A DNA stretch of 64,000 bases from Marinobacter sp. HL-58 (lineage in GTDB: Bacteria; Pseudomonadota; Gammaproteobacteria; Pseudomonadales; Oleiphilaceae): the NCBI RefSeq assembly GCF_001314605.1, contig NZ_LIHP01000004.1, forward strand, positions 186,001-250,000. The letters are read 5' to 3'. Positions 28,493-37,347 of this stretch are shown here, one piece after another (the first letter of the stretch is position 1; the number at the start of each line of letters is the position of its first letter). The position numbers and the translations under genes were made by a program. The notes below the pieces were generated by a model, which worked only from the letters and a program-made list of their open reading frames with translations, had not been told where the DNA came from and did not search any database.

Positions 28493-29010
28493 CGTGCCAG
28501 CTCCGGGTAAAGATATTTGCGCAGGTAAAGCAGCGCCGGGAACACTACGAGCCATCCGGCAGCCAGTGCGACAAGTGATACTGCCGGGTCAGGCAGTTGC
28601 ACCGCGCCCAGTTTGCTCGCAGACCAGTAGGCAAAAGGCCCTGCAACCGGTGCGCAGACAAATGGCAGCCACGCCTTGCTGCTGATCCAGGACAGGGAAT
28701 GGGACAGGGTGGTCATGAAAATCGCCCAGATGCCCACCAGCCAGATGGGTGTGAGCACGATGCTGCCCGTGCCATCATCCAGGACTCCGGTCCGGAACCA
28801 GATCCCGTCCAGCACGCCACCAATAACGGTGCCGGCACCAATAAACTGCAATTCGGTGAGCCGGTGTTTGCTGATAAAGGCAATGTGAAACACCAGCAAC
28901 AGCGCTACAAAACCGGCCGCGAGCAAGCTCGGGTAGAGAACACAGACGAGCCAGCCGGCCTGAAACAGCACAAAATTGATGGTCTTTCGGGCAGTATCGG
29001 ACTGGATCAT
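28489..29010 (-). CDS. DUF2878 membrane protein
   Basis: This 173-residue protein has five or so membrane segments and family features NFVLFQAGWLVCVLYP, GGVLDGIWFRTGVL and PIWLVGIWAIFMTTLSHSLSWI. DUF2878 genes regularly accompany CFA-synthase-like, DUF1365 and FAD-oxidase genes, as here, but the role is unknown. It overlaps both neighbours by four bases, indicating translational coupling. Confidence 0.85.
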   Translation of the reverse strand: MIQSDTARKTINFVLFQAGWLVCVLYPSLLAAGFVALLLVFHIAFISKHRLTELQFIGAGTVIGGVLDGIWFRTGVLDDGTGSIVLTPIWLVGIWAIFMTTLSHSLSWISSKAWLPFVCAPVAGPFAYWSASKLGAVQLPDPAVSLVALAAGWLVVFPALLYLRKYLYPELAR

Positions 29011-30278
29011 ACGCTTAGAATATTCGCACGCTTGTTGCCGGGCTTGGCAAACACGATCTGGGATACACCTATGGCGCGTTCACTGAACCCCGCCTCACAA
29101 TAGGCGAAATAGAAGTGCCAGAGCCGCCGGAACGCCTGGTCATAGCCCAGGCTGTCGAGTTTTTCCCGGTGGGCCATAAACCGTTCACACCAGTCATGAA
29201 GCGTGCGTGCGTAATGGAAGCCGATGTCTTCAGCGTGAGTCAGTACCAGGTCGGAGCCGGTTCGCACTGAGCCGAGAATTGCGCCAAACGAGGGAATGAA
29301 GCTGCCCGGGAAGATGAACCTCTGGATGAAGTCCACATTCTTCAACGCTCTGCTGTATCGCTGTTCCGGCATATTGATCGCCTGGATCAGCGCAAGCCCG
29401 TCAGGCTTCAGTAGCCGGCTGATCTGGGAAAAATAGCTGTCCAGGAACTGTGGGCCCACGGCTTCAATCATTTCGATGGACACCAGCTTGTCGAACTGGC
29501 CCTCCAGATCCCTGTAATCGTCAAACAACAGGGTGATTCTGTCTTCCAGGCCTTCCGCTTTCACCTTCGCTTTCGCAAGTTCCAGTTGCTCGGAAGAGAT
29601 GGTCGTGGTGGTCACATGGCAGCCAAAATGTTTTGCGGCATGAACCGCAAAGCCACCCCAGCCGGTACCGATCTCCATAACACGGTCACCCGGGCGCAGG
29701 TCCAGCTTCCGGCAGATGGTATCCAGTTTGTGTACCGCTGCTTCATCAAGGGTTGCATCCGGGCGGGGATAGATAGCCGCGGAATACATCATGGTAGGGT
29801 CGAGGAATGTCTCGAACAGGTCATTGCCCAGGTCATAGTGGGCGCTGATGTTTTTGCGGGAGCCGTCCCGGGTGTTCCGGTTCAGCCAGTGCAGCCCCTT
29901 CAGGGCGGGCTTGGTGATCCAGCTGAACCGGTCTTCGAATTCGTTCATGCGGTCAACGTTGCGGGTAAAGAAGCGCAACAGGGCGACCAGATCCGGCGTC
30001 GACCAGTCACCGGCCACATAGGATTCTGCCGCACCGATGCTGCCACCGGTCAGCAGATCCTTCCAGGTACTGTTGTCATGGATAACCAGTTCCGCCGGGG
30101 CAAAGCGGATGTCGCCATCACCGAACGCCAGGGTTTGCTGGCCGGCTTCACGGATGGTCAGGGAACCCTCTTTCAGCAGCGACAACTGCTTGCAAACCAG
30201 GTTCTTTGCCACCCGGTTACTCAGGGGGACATGTCTGCCGGCGCCTGTGGAATCGAGTGAGGTGTTCAGGTTCTCCAT
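29007..30278 (-). CDS. Cyclopropane-fatty-acyl-phospholipid synthase-family methyltransferase
   Basis: This 423-residue enzyme transfers a methyl group from SAM onto an unsaturated phospholipid acyl chain. The SAM-binding loop MEIGTGWGGFAVHAAKHFG is at about 205-225, preceded by SAHYDLGNDLFETFLDPTMMYSAAIY, and the C-terminal LWHFYFAYCEAGFSERAIG is typical. Homologues clustered with DUF1365 and an FAD oxidase are distinct from housekeeping Cfa and in Rhodobacter take part in making methylated or furan fatty acids. The first 13 bases overlap the DUF1365 gene. Confidence 0.9.
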   Translation of the reverse strand: MENLNTSLDSTGAGRHVPLSNRVAKNLVCKQLSLLKEGSLTIREAGQQTLAFGDGDIRFAPAELVIHDNSTWKDLLTGGSIGAAESYVAGDWSTPDLVALLRFFTRNVDRMNEFEDRFSWITKPALKGLHWLNRNTRDGSRKNISAHYDLGNDLFETFLDPTMMYSAAIYPRPDATLDEAAVHKLDTICRKLDLRPGDRVMEIGTGWGGFAVHAAKHFGCHVTTTTISSEQLELAKAKVKAEGLEDRITLLFDDYRDLEGQFDKLVSIEMIEAVGPQFLDSYFSQISRLLKPDGLALIQAINMPEQRYSRALKNVDFIQRFIFPGSFIPSFGAILGSVRTGSDLVLTHAEDIGFHYARTLHDWCERFMAHREKLDSLGYDQAFRRLWHFYFAYCEAGFSERAIGVSQIVFAKPGNKRANILSV

Positions 30279-31192
30279 GAGCTTACCTTTCCGGTTGTCT
30301 TTGTTCGGTCCGCGGCCTCGGTTACATCGAGGCCTGAATCTTCGCTCCCCAGCCTGTGGGCGGGGTCGCTTTCCGGTAACTTGTCGGGGTGGGTAAAGAA
30401 GGGCACACCCTTGAGTTTCAGTTTCAGTGCGTGCCAGTAAATTCCACCCACAACCTTCAGCGCCTCGACGGGAAATTGCCTGAGACTCCTGTGAAGTTCT
30501 CTACGATCGAGGGGGGTACGGCGGACCACTAAAGTGGCATCAAAATGTTTGCTATTGTCCTGGAGCACGTTCATGTGGATGCGCACCTCCGGCCCCCTGA
30601 AGCTGAAGGTCCATTGATAGTGCTGATCCATCGGGTTGAAGGGCGAGACATGAAACCGTTTGCCAAACCCGAAACGTTCAGTTCGCCAGCCCGCGCTGGT
30701 TGGCTCTGCCCCTGTGGTTTCCAGGCAGTACACGTGGCGATCTTTCCAGGGGGTATTGGTAATCTGGGCCAGGATAACCCTTGGTACGGCACCGGTGGCC
30801 GGGTCGTCCCCCGCGCTATAGCAGAAGTAGAAACTGACCGGGTTAAACACATAACCGAAATACCGGGGGTGGGTGATCAGCTCCACCGCGCCGTCCGGTT
30901 GCCAGCCCGTCGCTGTCCGGACCTGGTCTGTCACTGCCTGGAGCAGGTTGTCCTTCTCTGGCCTGAAGTAGTCCCGGCGTCTCAGGGAAAGCCAGTTGAA
31001 CTTTTCCAGCGAGAACAGTCGGCTGATGCGGGTAACAGAGTCCCACTCACGGAGGTCCAGCGCCAACATGCCGGTGCTGTAACTGAACTCATGATGAACC
31101 GGCGCCAGGCGACGATGGCGAATGGTGCCTTCCAGCCACTGGCTGTGGAGCCTGTTATCCGTATGTCTGTCCAGGACGGCCGCGTTCATCAT
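30266..31192 (-). CDS. DUF1365 protein
   Basis: This 308-residue DUF1365 protein is recognised from EGTIRHRRLAPVHHEFSYSTGMLALDLREW, YFGYVFNPVSFYFCY and FHVSPFNPMDQHYQWTF. The family nearly always pairs with an FAD amine-oxidase-like protein and a CFA-synthase-like methyltransferase. The ATG at 31192 overlaps the stop of the FAD gene (TAATG). The reaction is unproven. Confidence 0.9.
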   Translation of the reverse strand: MMNAAVLDRHTDNRLHSQWLEGTIRHRRLAPVHHEFSYSTGMLALDLREWDSVTRISRLFSLEKFNWLSLRRRDYFRPEKDNLLQAVTDQVRTATGWQPDGAVELITHPRYFGYVFNPVSFYFCYSAGDDPATGAVPRVILAQITNTPWKDRHVYCLETTGAEPTSAGWRTERFGFGKRFHVSPFNPMDQHYQWTFSFRGPEVRIHMNVLQDNSKHFDATLVVRRTPLDRRELHRSLRQFPVEALKVVGGIYWHALKLKLKGVPFFTHPDKLPESDPAHRLGSEDSGLDVTEAADRTKTTGKVSSWRT

Positions 31193-32457
31193 TAGAGCTC
31201 CACACCCAGGGCCCGGGTAACCCGGAGAGCACTGCATACACCGTCTTCATGGAAACCGTTGAACCAGTAAGCGCCGCAGAAATGGCTGCGGTTGTGCCCG
31301 CCGATTTCGTCGTAGCGCTTCTGTGCCGCAACTGCCTCCAGGGTGAATACCGGGTGGGCGTAGTCAAATTGCTTTATGATCCTTTCCGGATCAATATCGC
31401 GACTTCGATTGAGCGTTACGCAGAAGGTTTCCGGTGCATCATCAAAATTCTGCAGGATATTCATGTTATAGGTGACGGAAACCGGCTCGGTGCTGTGCTG
31501 CGGGATGAAATAGTTCCAGGCCGCCCAGGCAAGCCTGTTCGACGGCAGAACCGAGCTGTCTGTGTGCAGTACCACGTCATTACGCTGGTAGGTAATGGCA
31601 CCCAGTATCTCCAGTTCCTGTTTGGTGGGGTCGGTGATCATCCCCAGGGCCTGATCGCTGTGACAGGCGAATACCACCTGGTCGAACTCCTGCTGTGCAT
31701 CGTTGACCGTGATCACCACCTTGTCCGGATGGCGCACCACCGAGGTGACGGGGCTGTTCAGATGGGTATGGCCACCCAGCCGTTCCATCATGGCGTCCAC
31801 GTACCGTGCGGAACCGCCAGAGATCACCCGCCATGTGGGCCTGTCATCCACGGACAGCATGCCGTGGTTATTGAAAAACTGCAGGAAGAAACGGATCGGG
31901 AACTGTTCCAGCACAATCTCCGGGGCAGACCAGATGGCCGCCCCCATGGGAACGATATAGTACTTGCGGAAATACCGGGAATAGCGGTTGCGGTTCAGGT
32001 ATTCGCCAAGGCTTTCGTTGTCACCGATGTTACCCTCCGCCAGGTCCACGCGGGATTCCTTGTTGAACCTGAGTATTTCGCGAATCATCCTCAGGAACGG
32101 AAGATTCAGCAGGTTTTTTCTCTGGGCAAACAGCGTGTTCAGGCTGGTGCCGTTGTACTGAAGGCCAGACGCATGACAGTCAACACTGAAGCTCATGTCA
32201 CTTACCTCGGATTCAACCCCGAGCCGGTCCATAAGCTTGATAAAGTTGGGGTAAGTCCAGTCATTGAAAACAATAAAACCGGTGTTCACCGGCCACTCCC
32301 GGCCTCCGGCGGTGACTGATTCGGTATTGGTGTGCCCGCCGGCATAGCTGCCGGCTTCAAACAGTTCAACATCGTATTTTTCCGCCAGGAGCCAGGCCGT
32401 TGTCAGCCCCGATACACCCGCACCGATGACGGCAATACGCTCACGCTTGTTACTCAT
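31192..32457 (-). CDS. FAD-dependent amine-oxidase-like oxidoreductase
   Basis: This 421-residue flavoprotein has an N-terminal dinucleotide fold (IAVIGAGVSGLTTAWLLAEKYDVELFEAG), the GGxxNT segment, and a C-terminal FAD-contact region (FCGAYWFNGFHEDGVCSA). It belongs to the NAD(P)-binding Rossmann/amine oxidase group found next to DUF1365. By analogy with the Rhodobacter singlet-oxygen cluster it may oxidise an acyl chain. It overlaps the SDR gene by four bases. Confidence 0.9.
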   Translation of the reverse strand: MSNKRERIAVIGAGVSGLTTAWLLAEKYDVELFEAGSYAGGHTNTESVTAGGREWPVNTGFIVFNDWTYPNFIKLMDRLGVESEVSDMSFSVDCHASGLQYNGTSLNTLFAQRKNLLNLPFLRMIREILRFNKESRVDLAEGNIGDNESLGEYLNRNRYSRYFRKYYIVPMGAAIWSAPEIVLEQFPIRFFLQFFNNHGMLSVDDRPTWRVISGGSARYVDAMMERLGGHTHLNSPVTSVVRHPDKVVITVNDAQQEFDQVVFACHSDQALGMITDPTKQELEILGAITYQRNDVVLHTDSSVLPSNRLAWAAWNYFIPQHSTEPVSVTYNMNILQNFDDAPETFCVTLNRSRDIDPERIIKQFDYAHPVFTLEAVAAQKRYDEIGGHNRSHFCGAYWFNGFHEDGVCSALRVTRALGVEL

Positions 32458-33254
32458 CCATTGGATTCCTGTTCTTTCCTGCTTTGCCGGCTCATGCTGG
32501 CTGCCATTCGGTCAATCAGGCCCTGGGGCAGGGCGCCGAGGAGTTTGAGTGTCCAGGTGAAACGCCTGGGAAAGGCGATCTCGGTTCTGCCCTTGCGAAG
32601 ACCACTGACAATCCGGGTTGCCGCCTCTTCCGATGAGACCAGGAATGGCATCGGGAAATCATTGCGGTCGGTCAGGGGTGTTTTGACAAACCCCGGCGAC
32701 ACAACAACTACATCAATGCCTTCAGACGCCAGATCGGCCCTCAGTGAGTGAGCGAAATACGTCAGTGCTGCCTTGGAAGCGCCATAACCTTCCGCCCGCC
32801 CGAACGGGAACCACCAGGCTGAAGAGCTGACAATCACCAGTGTGGCCGGCCGCCCCTGCTGGGCCGTCCGGCGGAGTGCGGGCAGGGCAATGTCCAGACA
32901 TCGGGCGGTGCCAACCACATTGGTGGTCACGTTATGGTCGATAATGCTGCTGTCGTAGTCCGCAATTTCCAGGTACTCGCAGGTACCTGCATTGAGGATG
33001 GCCATGTCCAGGCTGCCGAAGGCTTCAAGGTCGGCGGCGATGGCCTGGAGCGCCTCCCGGTCCGTGGTGTCCGCCCTGGCGGGCTTCATCCGCTCAGGGG
33101 CCAGGGCACACAGCTGATCCAGCGCTTCCTGCCTGCGACCGGTGATGACTAGCCTGTGGCCCTGCTGCATCAGTTCCCGGGTGACCGCTTCTCCGATGCC
33201 GGAACTGGCGCCGGTAATCCAGATATTAGAGGTTGATTCCAGCCGTTGACTCAT
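32454..33254 (-). CDS. Short-chain dehydrogenase/reductase
   Basis: This 266-residue SDR has a cofactor loop ITGASSGIGEAVTREL, the NAG motif (AILNAGT), and the catalytic Ser-Tyr-Lys with YGASKAALTYF (Tyr and Lys clear). The C-terminal half has PFLVSSEEAATRIVSGLRKG, common in this cluster. It shares four bases with both flanking genes. The substrate is inferred to be lipid-derived from context only. Confidence 0.9.
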   Translation of the reverse strand: MSQRLESTSNIWITGASSGIGEAVTRELMQQGHRLVITGRRQEALDQLCALAPERMKPARADTTDREALQAIAADLEAFGSLDMAILNAGTCEYLEIADYDSSIIDHNVTTNVVGTARCLDIALPALRRTAQQGRPATLVIVSSSAWWFPFGRAEGYGASKAALTYFAHSLRADLASEGIDVVVVSPGFVKTPLTDRNDFPMPFLVSSEEAATRIVSGLRKGRTEIAFPRRFTWTLKLLGALPQGLIDRMAASMSRQSRKEQESNG

Positions 33255-33718
33255 CCTGCCTGGCTCCTGATCCAGCGAATCACACCGCCCATGACCGGCA
33301 GGTTTTCATAGAGCAACTGACCCACGTCGAAATAGTCCCGATGGGAGGTAACACGCCCCTTGCGGATAACCAGTTGGCTGATGCCATCCACTTTTACAGG
33401 TTTACCCTTGCGGATGCGTTTGTGTTGCAGGTGCATGACCCAGGGAATACACACGTCCGGGCCATTGATGACAGGTTCGCCAAAATCGAAGCCGCAGGAA
33501 ATCACGTTGGCATAGGCATCGGAAAAATAATCGGTGAGTTCAACGATGCCCCGGACGGAGGAAAAGGGATCCGTAAAGCGCACGTCGTCACTGTATACGC
33601 TGCCCAGTTCTGCCATGTTGCCAGCGCAAAGGTTATTGAACAGTTGCTTGAAACGGCCGAGGGTTTCGTGAACCGAGGTGTCCTTGTTGCTCATCTCGAT
33701 GATTGAGGCGGTCGTCAT
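33251..33718 (-). CDS. SnoaL-like / NTF2-fold protein
   Basis: This 155-residue NTF2-fold protein shows the pattern FKQLFNNLCAGNMAELGSVYSDDVRFTDPFSSVRGIVELTDYF and HRDYFDVGQLLYENLPVMG near the end. Such folds act as small hydrolases, isomerases or binding proteins. The ATG at 33718 overlaps the desaturase stop (TAATG). Relatives regularly occur in the same cluster with SDR and FAD genes. Confidence 0.85.
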   Translation of the reverse strand: MTTASIIEMSNKDTSVHETLGRFKQLFNNLCAGNMAELGSVYSDDVRFTDPFSSVRGIVELTDYFSDAYANVISCGFDFGEPVINGPDVCIPWVMHLQHKRIRKGKPVKVDGISQLVIRKGRVTSHRDYFDVGQLLYENLPVMGGVIRWIRSQAG

Positions 33719-34671
33719 TATCTTTTCCTCCTCATTGCGTCCAGTTTGCGGGTTTCTTCCTGAATGTGCTCGGGGATCGGGTTCATGTCCCAGATGATTC
33801 CAAGGCGATCGAGTATCCAAAGGCCATACCATGTCATATCCACCTCATACCACCGGAATCCCTGGCGCACGGATTGTGGCCAGCGATGATGGTTGTTGTG
33901 CCAGCCCTCGCCCATGGTAATCAAGGCAAGCCAGACATTGTTTCTGCTGTCGTCATCGGTTTCGAAACGACGCTTGCCCCAGACATGAGACAGGGAATTG
34001 ATCGAAACCGTGGCATGGAAAAGTACAACCGTGGAAATGAAGAACCCCCACACCAGCAACTGCAGACCATTGGTGCCCAATCCTGGAGCCCAGGCGGCAA
34101 GTGCTTCGCCCAGCGCGTAGATGGCGACGGCAGCCGCCGCTGGTACCAGCGAGTCGAAACGGTTGAGAAAGCGCAATTCCGGGAATTTCATCCAGTCTTT
34201 CACCCTGCGTTCATCCATGGCAAAACCGGCGTCGCAGGTGAACCAGCCCACATGTGACCACCAGAAACCACCCTGATGAGGGGAGTGCAGGTCTTGCTCG
34301 TCGTCGGAATGCTGGTGGTGGTGCCGGTGGTGGGCTGCCCACCATAAGGGCCCCCTTTGTGCCGCGCTGGCACCAAGAACACCAAACAGAAACTGGGCCA
34401 TACGGCTGGTCTTGAATGTCTTGTGGGCAAAGTACCGGTGATAGAATCCGGTGATGGCGAACATGCGGACAGCGAAAAACGCAACCGCAAACACCACAGC
34501 GAAGGTGCTGGTGCCGGTGATGATGACCAGCAGACAGGCCAGGTGAAGCGCTATAAAAGGCACTACCCTGAGAAAATTGAAAGCTCTTGAGTCGGTGTCG
34601 AGGTGATCCGAACCCGCAGTGGAGTCGAACCATCTCAGAATGTTTGTCAGCCAGTTTTGCACTCGGGTCAT
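33718..34671 (-). CDS. Acyl-CoA/acyl-lipid delta-9-type fatty acid desaturase
   Basis: This 317-residue integral membrane di-iron desaturase has all three histidine boxes: HRYFAH, HHRHHH and NNHHR with the upstream GEGWH. Four membrane segments surround them. It would introduce a double bond into acyl chains with O2. It is first in the eight-gene operon, giving a plausible substrate for the downstream methyltransferase and oxidase. I start at 34671 (AGGG upstream). The operon promoter must lie in the 72 bases shared with the divergent flavoprotein gene. Confidence 0.92.
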   Translation of the reverse strand: MTRVQNWLTNILRWFDSTAGSDHLDTDSRAFNFLRVVPFIALHLACLLVIITGTSTFAVVFAVAFFAVRMFAITGFYHRYFAHKTFKTSRMAQFLFGVLGASAAQRGPLWWAAHHRHHHQHSDDEQDLHSPHQGGFWWSHVGWFTCDAGFAMDERRVKDWMKFPELRFLNRFDSLVPAAAAVAIYALGEALAAWAPGLGTNGLQLLVWGFFISTVVLFHATVSINSLSHVWGKRRFETDDDSRNNVWLALITMGEGWHNNHHRWPQSVRQGFRWYEVDMTWYGLWILDRLGIIWDMNPIPEHIQEETRKLDAMRRKR

Positions 34672-34743
34672 ACCCTGATTGCCCTTTAGTTCGAAGTTTT
34701 TGCCTTTACGTTTCTTCAACCGAATTTGGATGCACGATAACCA

Positions 34744-35760
34744 ATGTTTAACCAAACCGATCAGATGGCTGATATACGCCGGATAGCCATAGTTGGTTCA
34801 GGGCTGGCGGGCCTGACAGCTGCACTTTTACTTCAGCGGAACAATCTCGAGGTTACGGTGTTCGAGAAAAGTCGTGGCCCGGGCGGGCGTATGGCCGCGA
34901 AACGGGTGCCGGGTGGCTCGGCGGACATCGGTGCACAGTACTTTACGGCAAGAAATCCATCTTTCCTTGAGTTTCTCGGCCAGTACGCTGGTGAGAGCAG
35001 TTTTGGCGCCTGGCGGGGGCGCTTCGGCTATCAGAACAGTGAGGGCAAATGGGAGTCCTTTCCGGACGAAGACCGGTACGTGGGCATTCCCCGCATGACC
35101 GCCATCACACGGAAACTGTCTGAAACCGTGGAGTTACGGACACAGACCAGGATTCAAAGGCTGGTGCCCGATGCCCGGGCCTGGGTGTTGCAGGATACCG
35201 ATGGCCGATCTCACGGGCCTTTCGATGCGGTGATCATAACCGCTCCTCCTGCCCAGGCACGGGATATTGTCACCAACAGCCAGCTGCATGATCTGGCAGC
35301 GGAACTGGATGACCCTGTCCTCCATATTCAGCCGTGCTGGGCCTGCGCAGCTTATTTCAAGGAACCACTGTCGGTGTCATACGATGCCATGCGATGCCAG
35401 AGCGATGTGCTTTACTGGGTTGCCAACAACTCCAGCAAGCCTGGCCGGGAAGATTCGGGGCAATGGTGGGTTCTGCACGCCAATCCGGAGTGGTCCCGCG
35501 ACAATGAGCACACCTGCGCAGAGCAGGTTGCTGACGCAATGGTCTGCGCCTTTCAGCAGGTGGCTGGCTGCAGCGTGAAGCCCGATGACGCAGTGACCCA
35601 TCGCTGGCTGTACGCAAAATCGTCATCTACCGATAACCCGGGCTTTCGCTGGTTCGGGGACCAGCGTATTGGCCTGGCGGGTGACTGGCTCAGCGGCGGC
35701 CGGGTCGAAGGCGCATTCGATAGCGCCGAGGGCCTTGCGGAAAAGATATTGTCGCTTTGA
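34744..35760 (+). CDS. Renalase-like NAD(P)/FAD-dependent oxidoreductase
   Basis: This 338-residue flavoprotein has the N-terminal Rossmann loop IAIVGSGLAGLTAALLLQRN, then FEKSRGPGGRMAAKR and ADIGAQYFTAR, and a C-terminal FAD-contact motif IGLAGDWLSGGRVEGAFDSA. This combination marks the renalase-like group. A second in-frame ATG at 34765 is also possible; neither has a strong ribosome site. It is divergent from the desaturase operon and may share its regulator. The substrate is unknown. Confidence 0.88.
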   Translation: MFNQTDQMADIRRIAIVGSGLAGLTAALLLQRNNLEVTVFEKSRGPGGRMAAKRVPGGSADIGAQYFTARNPSFLEFLGQYAGESSFGAWRGRFGYQNSEGKWESFPDEDRYVGIPRMTAITRKLSETVELRTQTRIQRLVPDARAWVLQDTDGRSHGPFDAVIITAPPAQARDIVTNSQLHDLAAELDDPVLHIQPCWACAAYFKEPLSVSYDAMRCQSDVLYWVANNSSKPGREDSGQWWVLHANPEWSRDNEHTCAEQVADAMVCAFQQVAGCSVKPDDAVTHRWLYAKSSSTDNPGFRWFGDQRIGLAGDWLSGGRVEGAFDSAEGLAEKILSL

Positions 35761-35766
35761 GATCCG

Positions 35767-37233
35767 TCAGTGTTCGTCAAGCACCTGGGGGCGCACGTAG
35801 AAGTGGCTGATGGTGCCGTCGCTGAACTTGCTGAAGAAGGCACTGATATCGGTGATCTTCTTCAGGGAGCGTTGACGGTTGATGGGGTCCCTGACCAGCA
35901 CCTTGATGCCGTTGAAGTTGTCCTGGATATTGGAAAACCGGGCCCGCATTGAGCAGGTCACTACCTGCTCCGGGTCCAGGTTCAGTTCCCGGGCCAGCCA
36001 GCTGCTATGGTCGCTGATGCCCCGGGCTGACAGATCCTCGCGGGTGTCCAGATGATTCAGCTTGATGCGGTCCACAATGCAGCGGGAGTAGCTGGAAGGC
36101 TTCTTCCGCGCCACCTTCCGGAACGCCTCCCAGAAAAAACTGTCCGTCAGTTCGGCAAAATACCGCATGTTGCTGAGGCAGGTATCCACCCAGTCAAAGA
36201 TCTCCGGGTCTTCCAGCACCTCATTGATGGCTTCCCGCAACAGCCAGTCGAATCCCAGTGCGGTTTTATGGGCATAGACCTTGCGGTACATCTGGTGGCG
36301 GCTGTAGACAAAATCCTCAAGCGCACCCAGGCCTTTCTGGGTGATGGCCAGGCCAAGCCAGGGCTCCCTGACATCCCAGCCAAAGCGCAGGTTGCTGAGC
36401 AGATGGTCAAGGTTGAAGCCCCCTATGGTGACCGAGGAATGGAAGCCGTCCCTGAGCATGTAGTCGGCCCGGTCAGCGTCAATTTCACCGGAAACAATGG
36501 ATGACAACAGATCCATTACCAGCCGCGGGGTTTCCGCATCACTGAGCACACCGGATTCGGCGTCCTCGCCGGCAATAAAGTTCCAGAAGGTCCGGGCATG
36601 GCGGCAGAAGGCATCACTGGGGCTGACATCGGTGGTCTCCATGATCCCGATGACATCTCTGGCGTCCAGCCCCGCGGCATCCAGGTCGATTGAAGAAAGC
36701 ACCTCATGGGCAACCCGCACGGAGTAATGCTCGTGCTCAAGCTCACCGGGCCGCTCGGAATGATAGATCGAATAGTCGACACCTTCCCAGAGGTCTTCGA
36801 AACGGTCCGGCCGGGACATCAACTCATGAATCCGACGGGCCTGGGTAAATTGATGGGAGAAGCTGGAGTGGCCGCTGTCGTGCAACAGGCAGCCCAGGCG
36901 TATGGTCTTGGCCAGGTAATCAATGGCGTCCAGTTGACTCAGGCTCAGGTCTGTCTGGTCGCTGAGCTGGCGCTCCCGCAGGTAGGCGTCAATCATCGAG
37001 CGGAACATGCGGGTGCCCACATGCATGACACCGATGCTATGAAGAAAGCGCGAGTGAGTGGCGCCGGGGAATACCAGGCTGAGAATATCGTTCTGGCAGA
37101 TATTGCGCAGGCGTTGAAACAGGGGATGGTCAATAACCTTGATTTCATGCCGGTATAGCGGAATGCCGCCATGAACCGGGTCCATGATCAGCTTGTCATA
37201 GGCCCCGAGCAGATCATTTACGGCACTTCTCAT
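35767..37233 (-). CDS. HD-superfamily phosphohydrolase (COG1078, dNTPase-like)
   Basis: This 488-residue HD protein has the metal motif H...HD...D: LHSIGVMHVG, LLHDSGHSSFSHQF and later GEIDADRADYMLRDG. The opening DPVHGGIPLYRHEIKVIDHPLFQRLRNI is typical of COG1078 proteins, which are related to SAMHD1 and hydrolyse nucleotides. It converges on the flavoprotein gene with 6 bases between the stops and is divergent from rssB. The substrate is not settled by sequence. Confidence 0.88.
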   Translation of the reverse strand: MRSAVNDLLGAYDKLIMDPVHGGIPLYRHEIKVIDHPLFQRLRNICQNDILSLVFPGATHSRFLHSIGVMHVGTRMFRSMIDAYLRERQLSDQTDLSLSQLDAIDYLAKTIRLGCLLHDSGHSSFSHQFTQARRIHELMSRPDRFEDLWEGVDYSIYHSERPGELEHEHYSVRVAHEVLSSIDLDAAGLDARDVIGIMETTDVSPSDAFCRHARTFWNFIAGEDAESGVLSDAETPRLVMDLLSSIVSGEIDADRADYMLRDGFHSSVTIGGFNLDHLLSNLRFGWDVREPWLGLAITQKGLGALEDFVYSRHQMYRKVYAHKTALGFDWLLREAINEVLEDPEIFDWVDTCLSNMRYFAELTDSFFWEAFRKVARKKPSSYSRCIVDRIKLNHLDTREDLSARGISDHSSWLARELNLDPEQVVTCSMRARFSNIQDNFNGIKVLVRDPINRQRSLKKITDISAFFSKFSDGTISHFYVRPQVLDEH

Positions 37234-37347
37234 TGATTACAACCTCCCAAAAACATCAAACATGTCTTGTTATATCACAGGGGCGTGCCAGAATAGATAT
37301 CAGAAGGCCAATTTCCCGTTTACCGCTGGTAGTTTAGGGCAACAATC

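Noticed and set aside
31249..32319. Plus-strand open frame of 356 residues opposite the FAD oxidase
   Set aside because: Antisense shadow; composition and lack of domain show it is not a gene.
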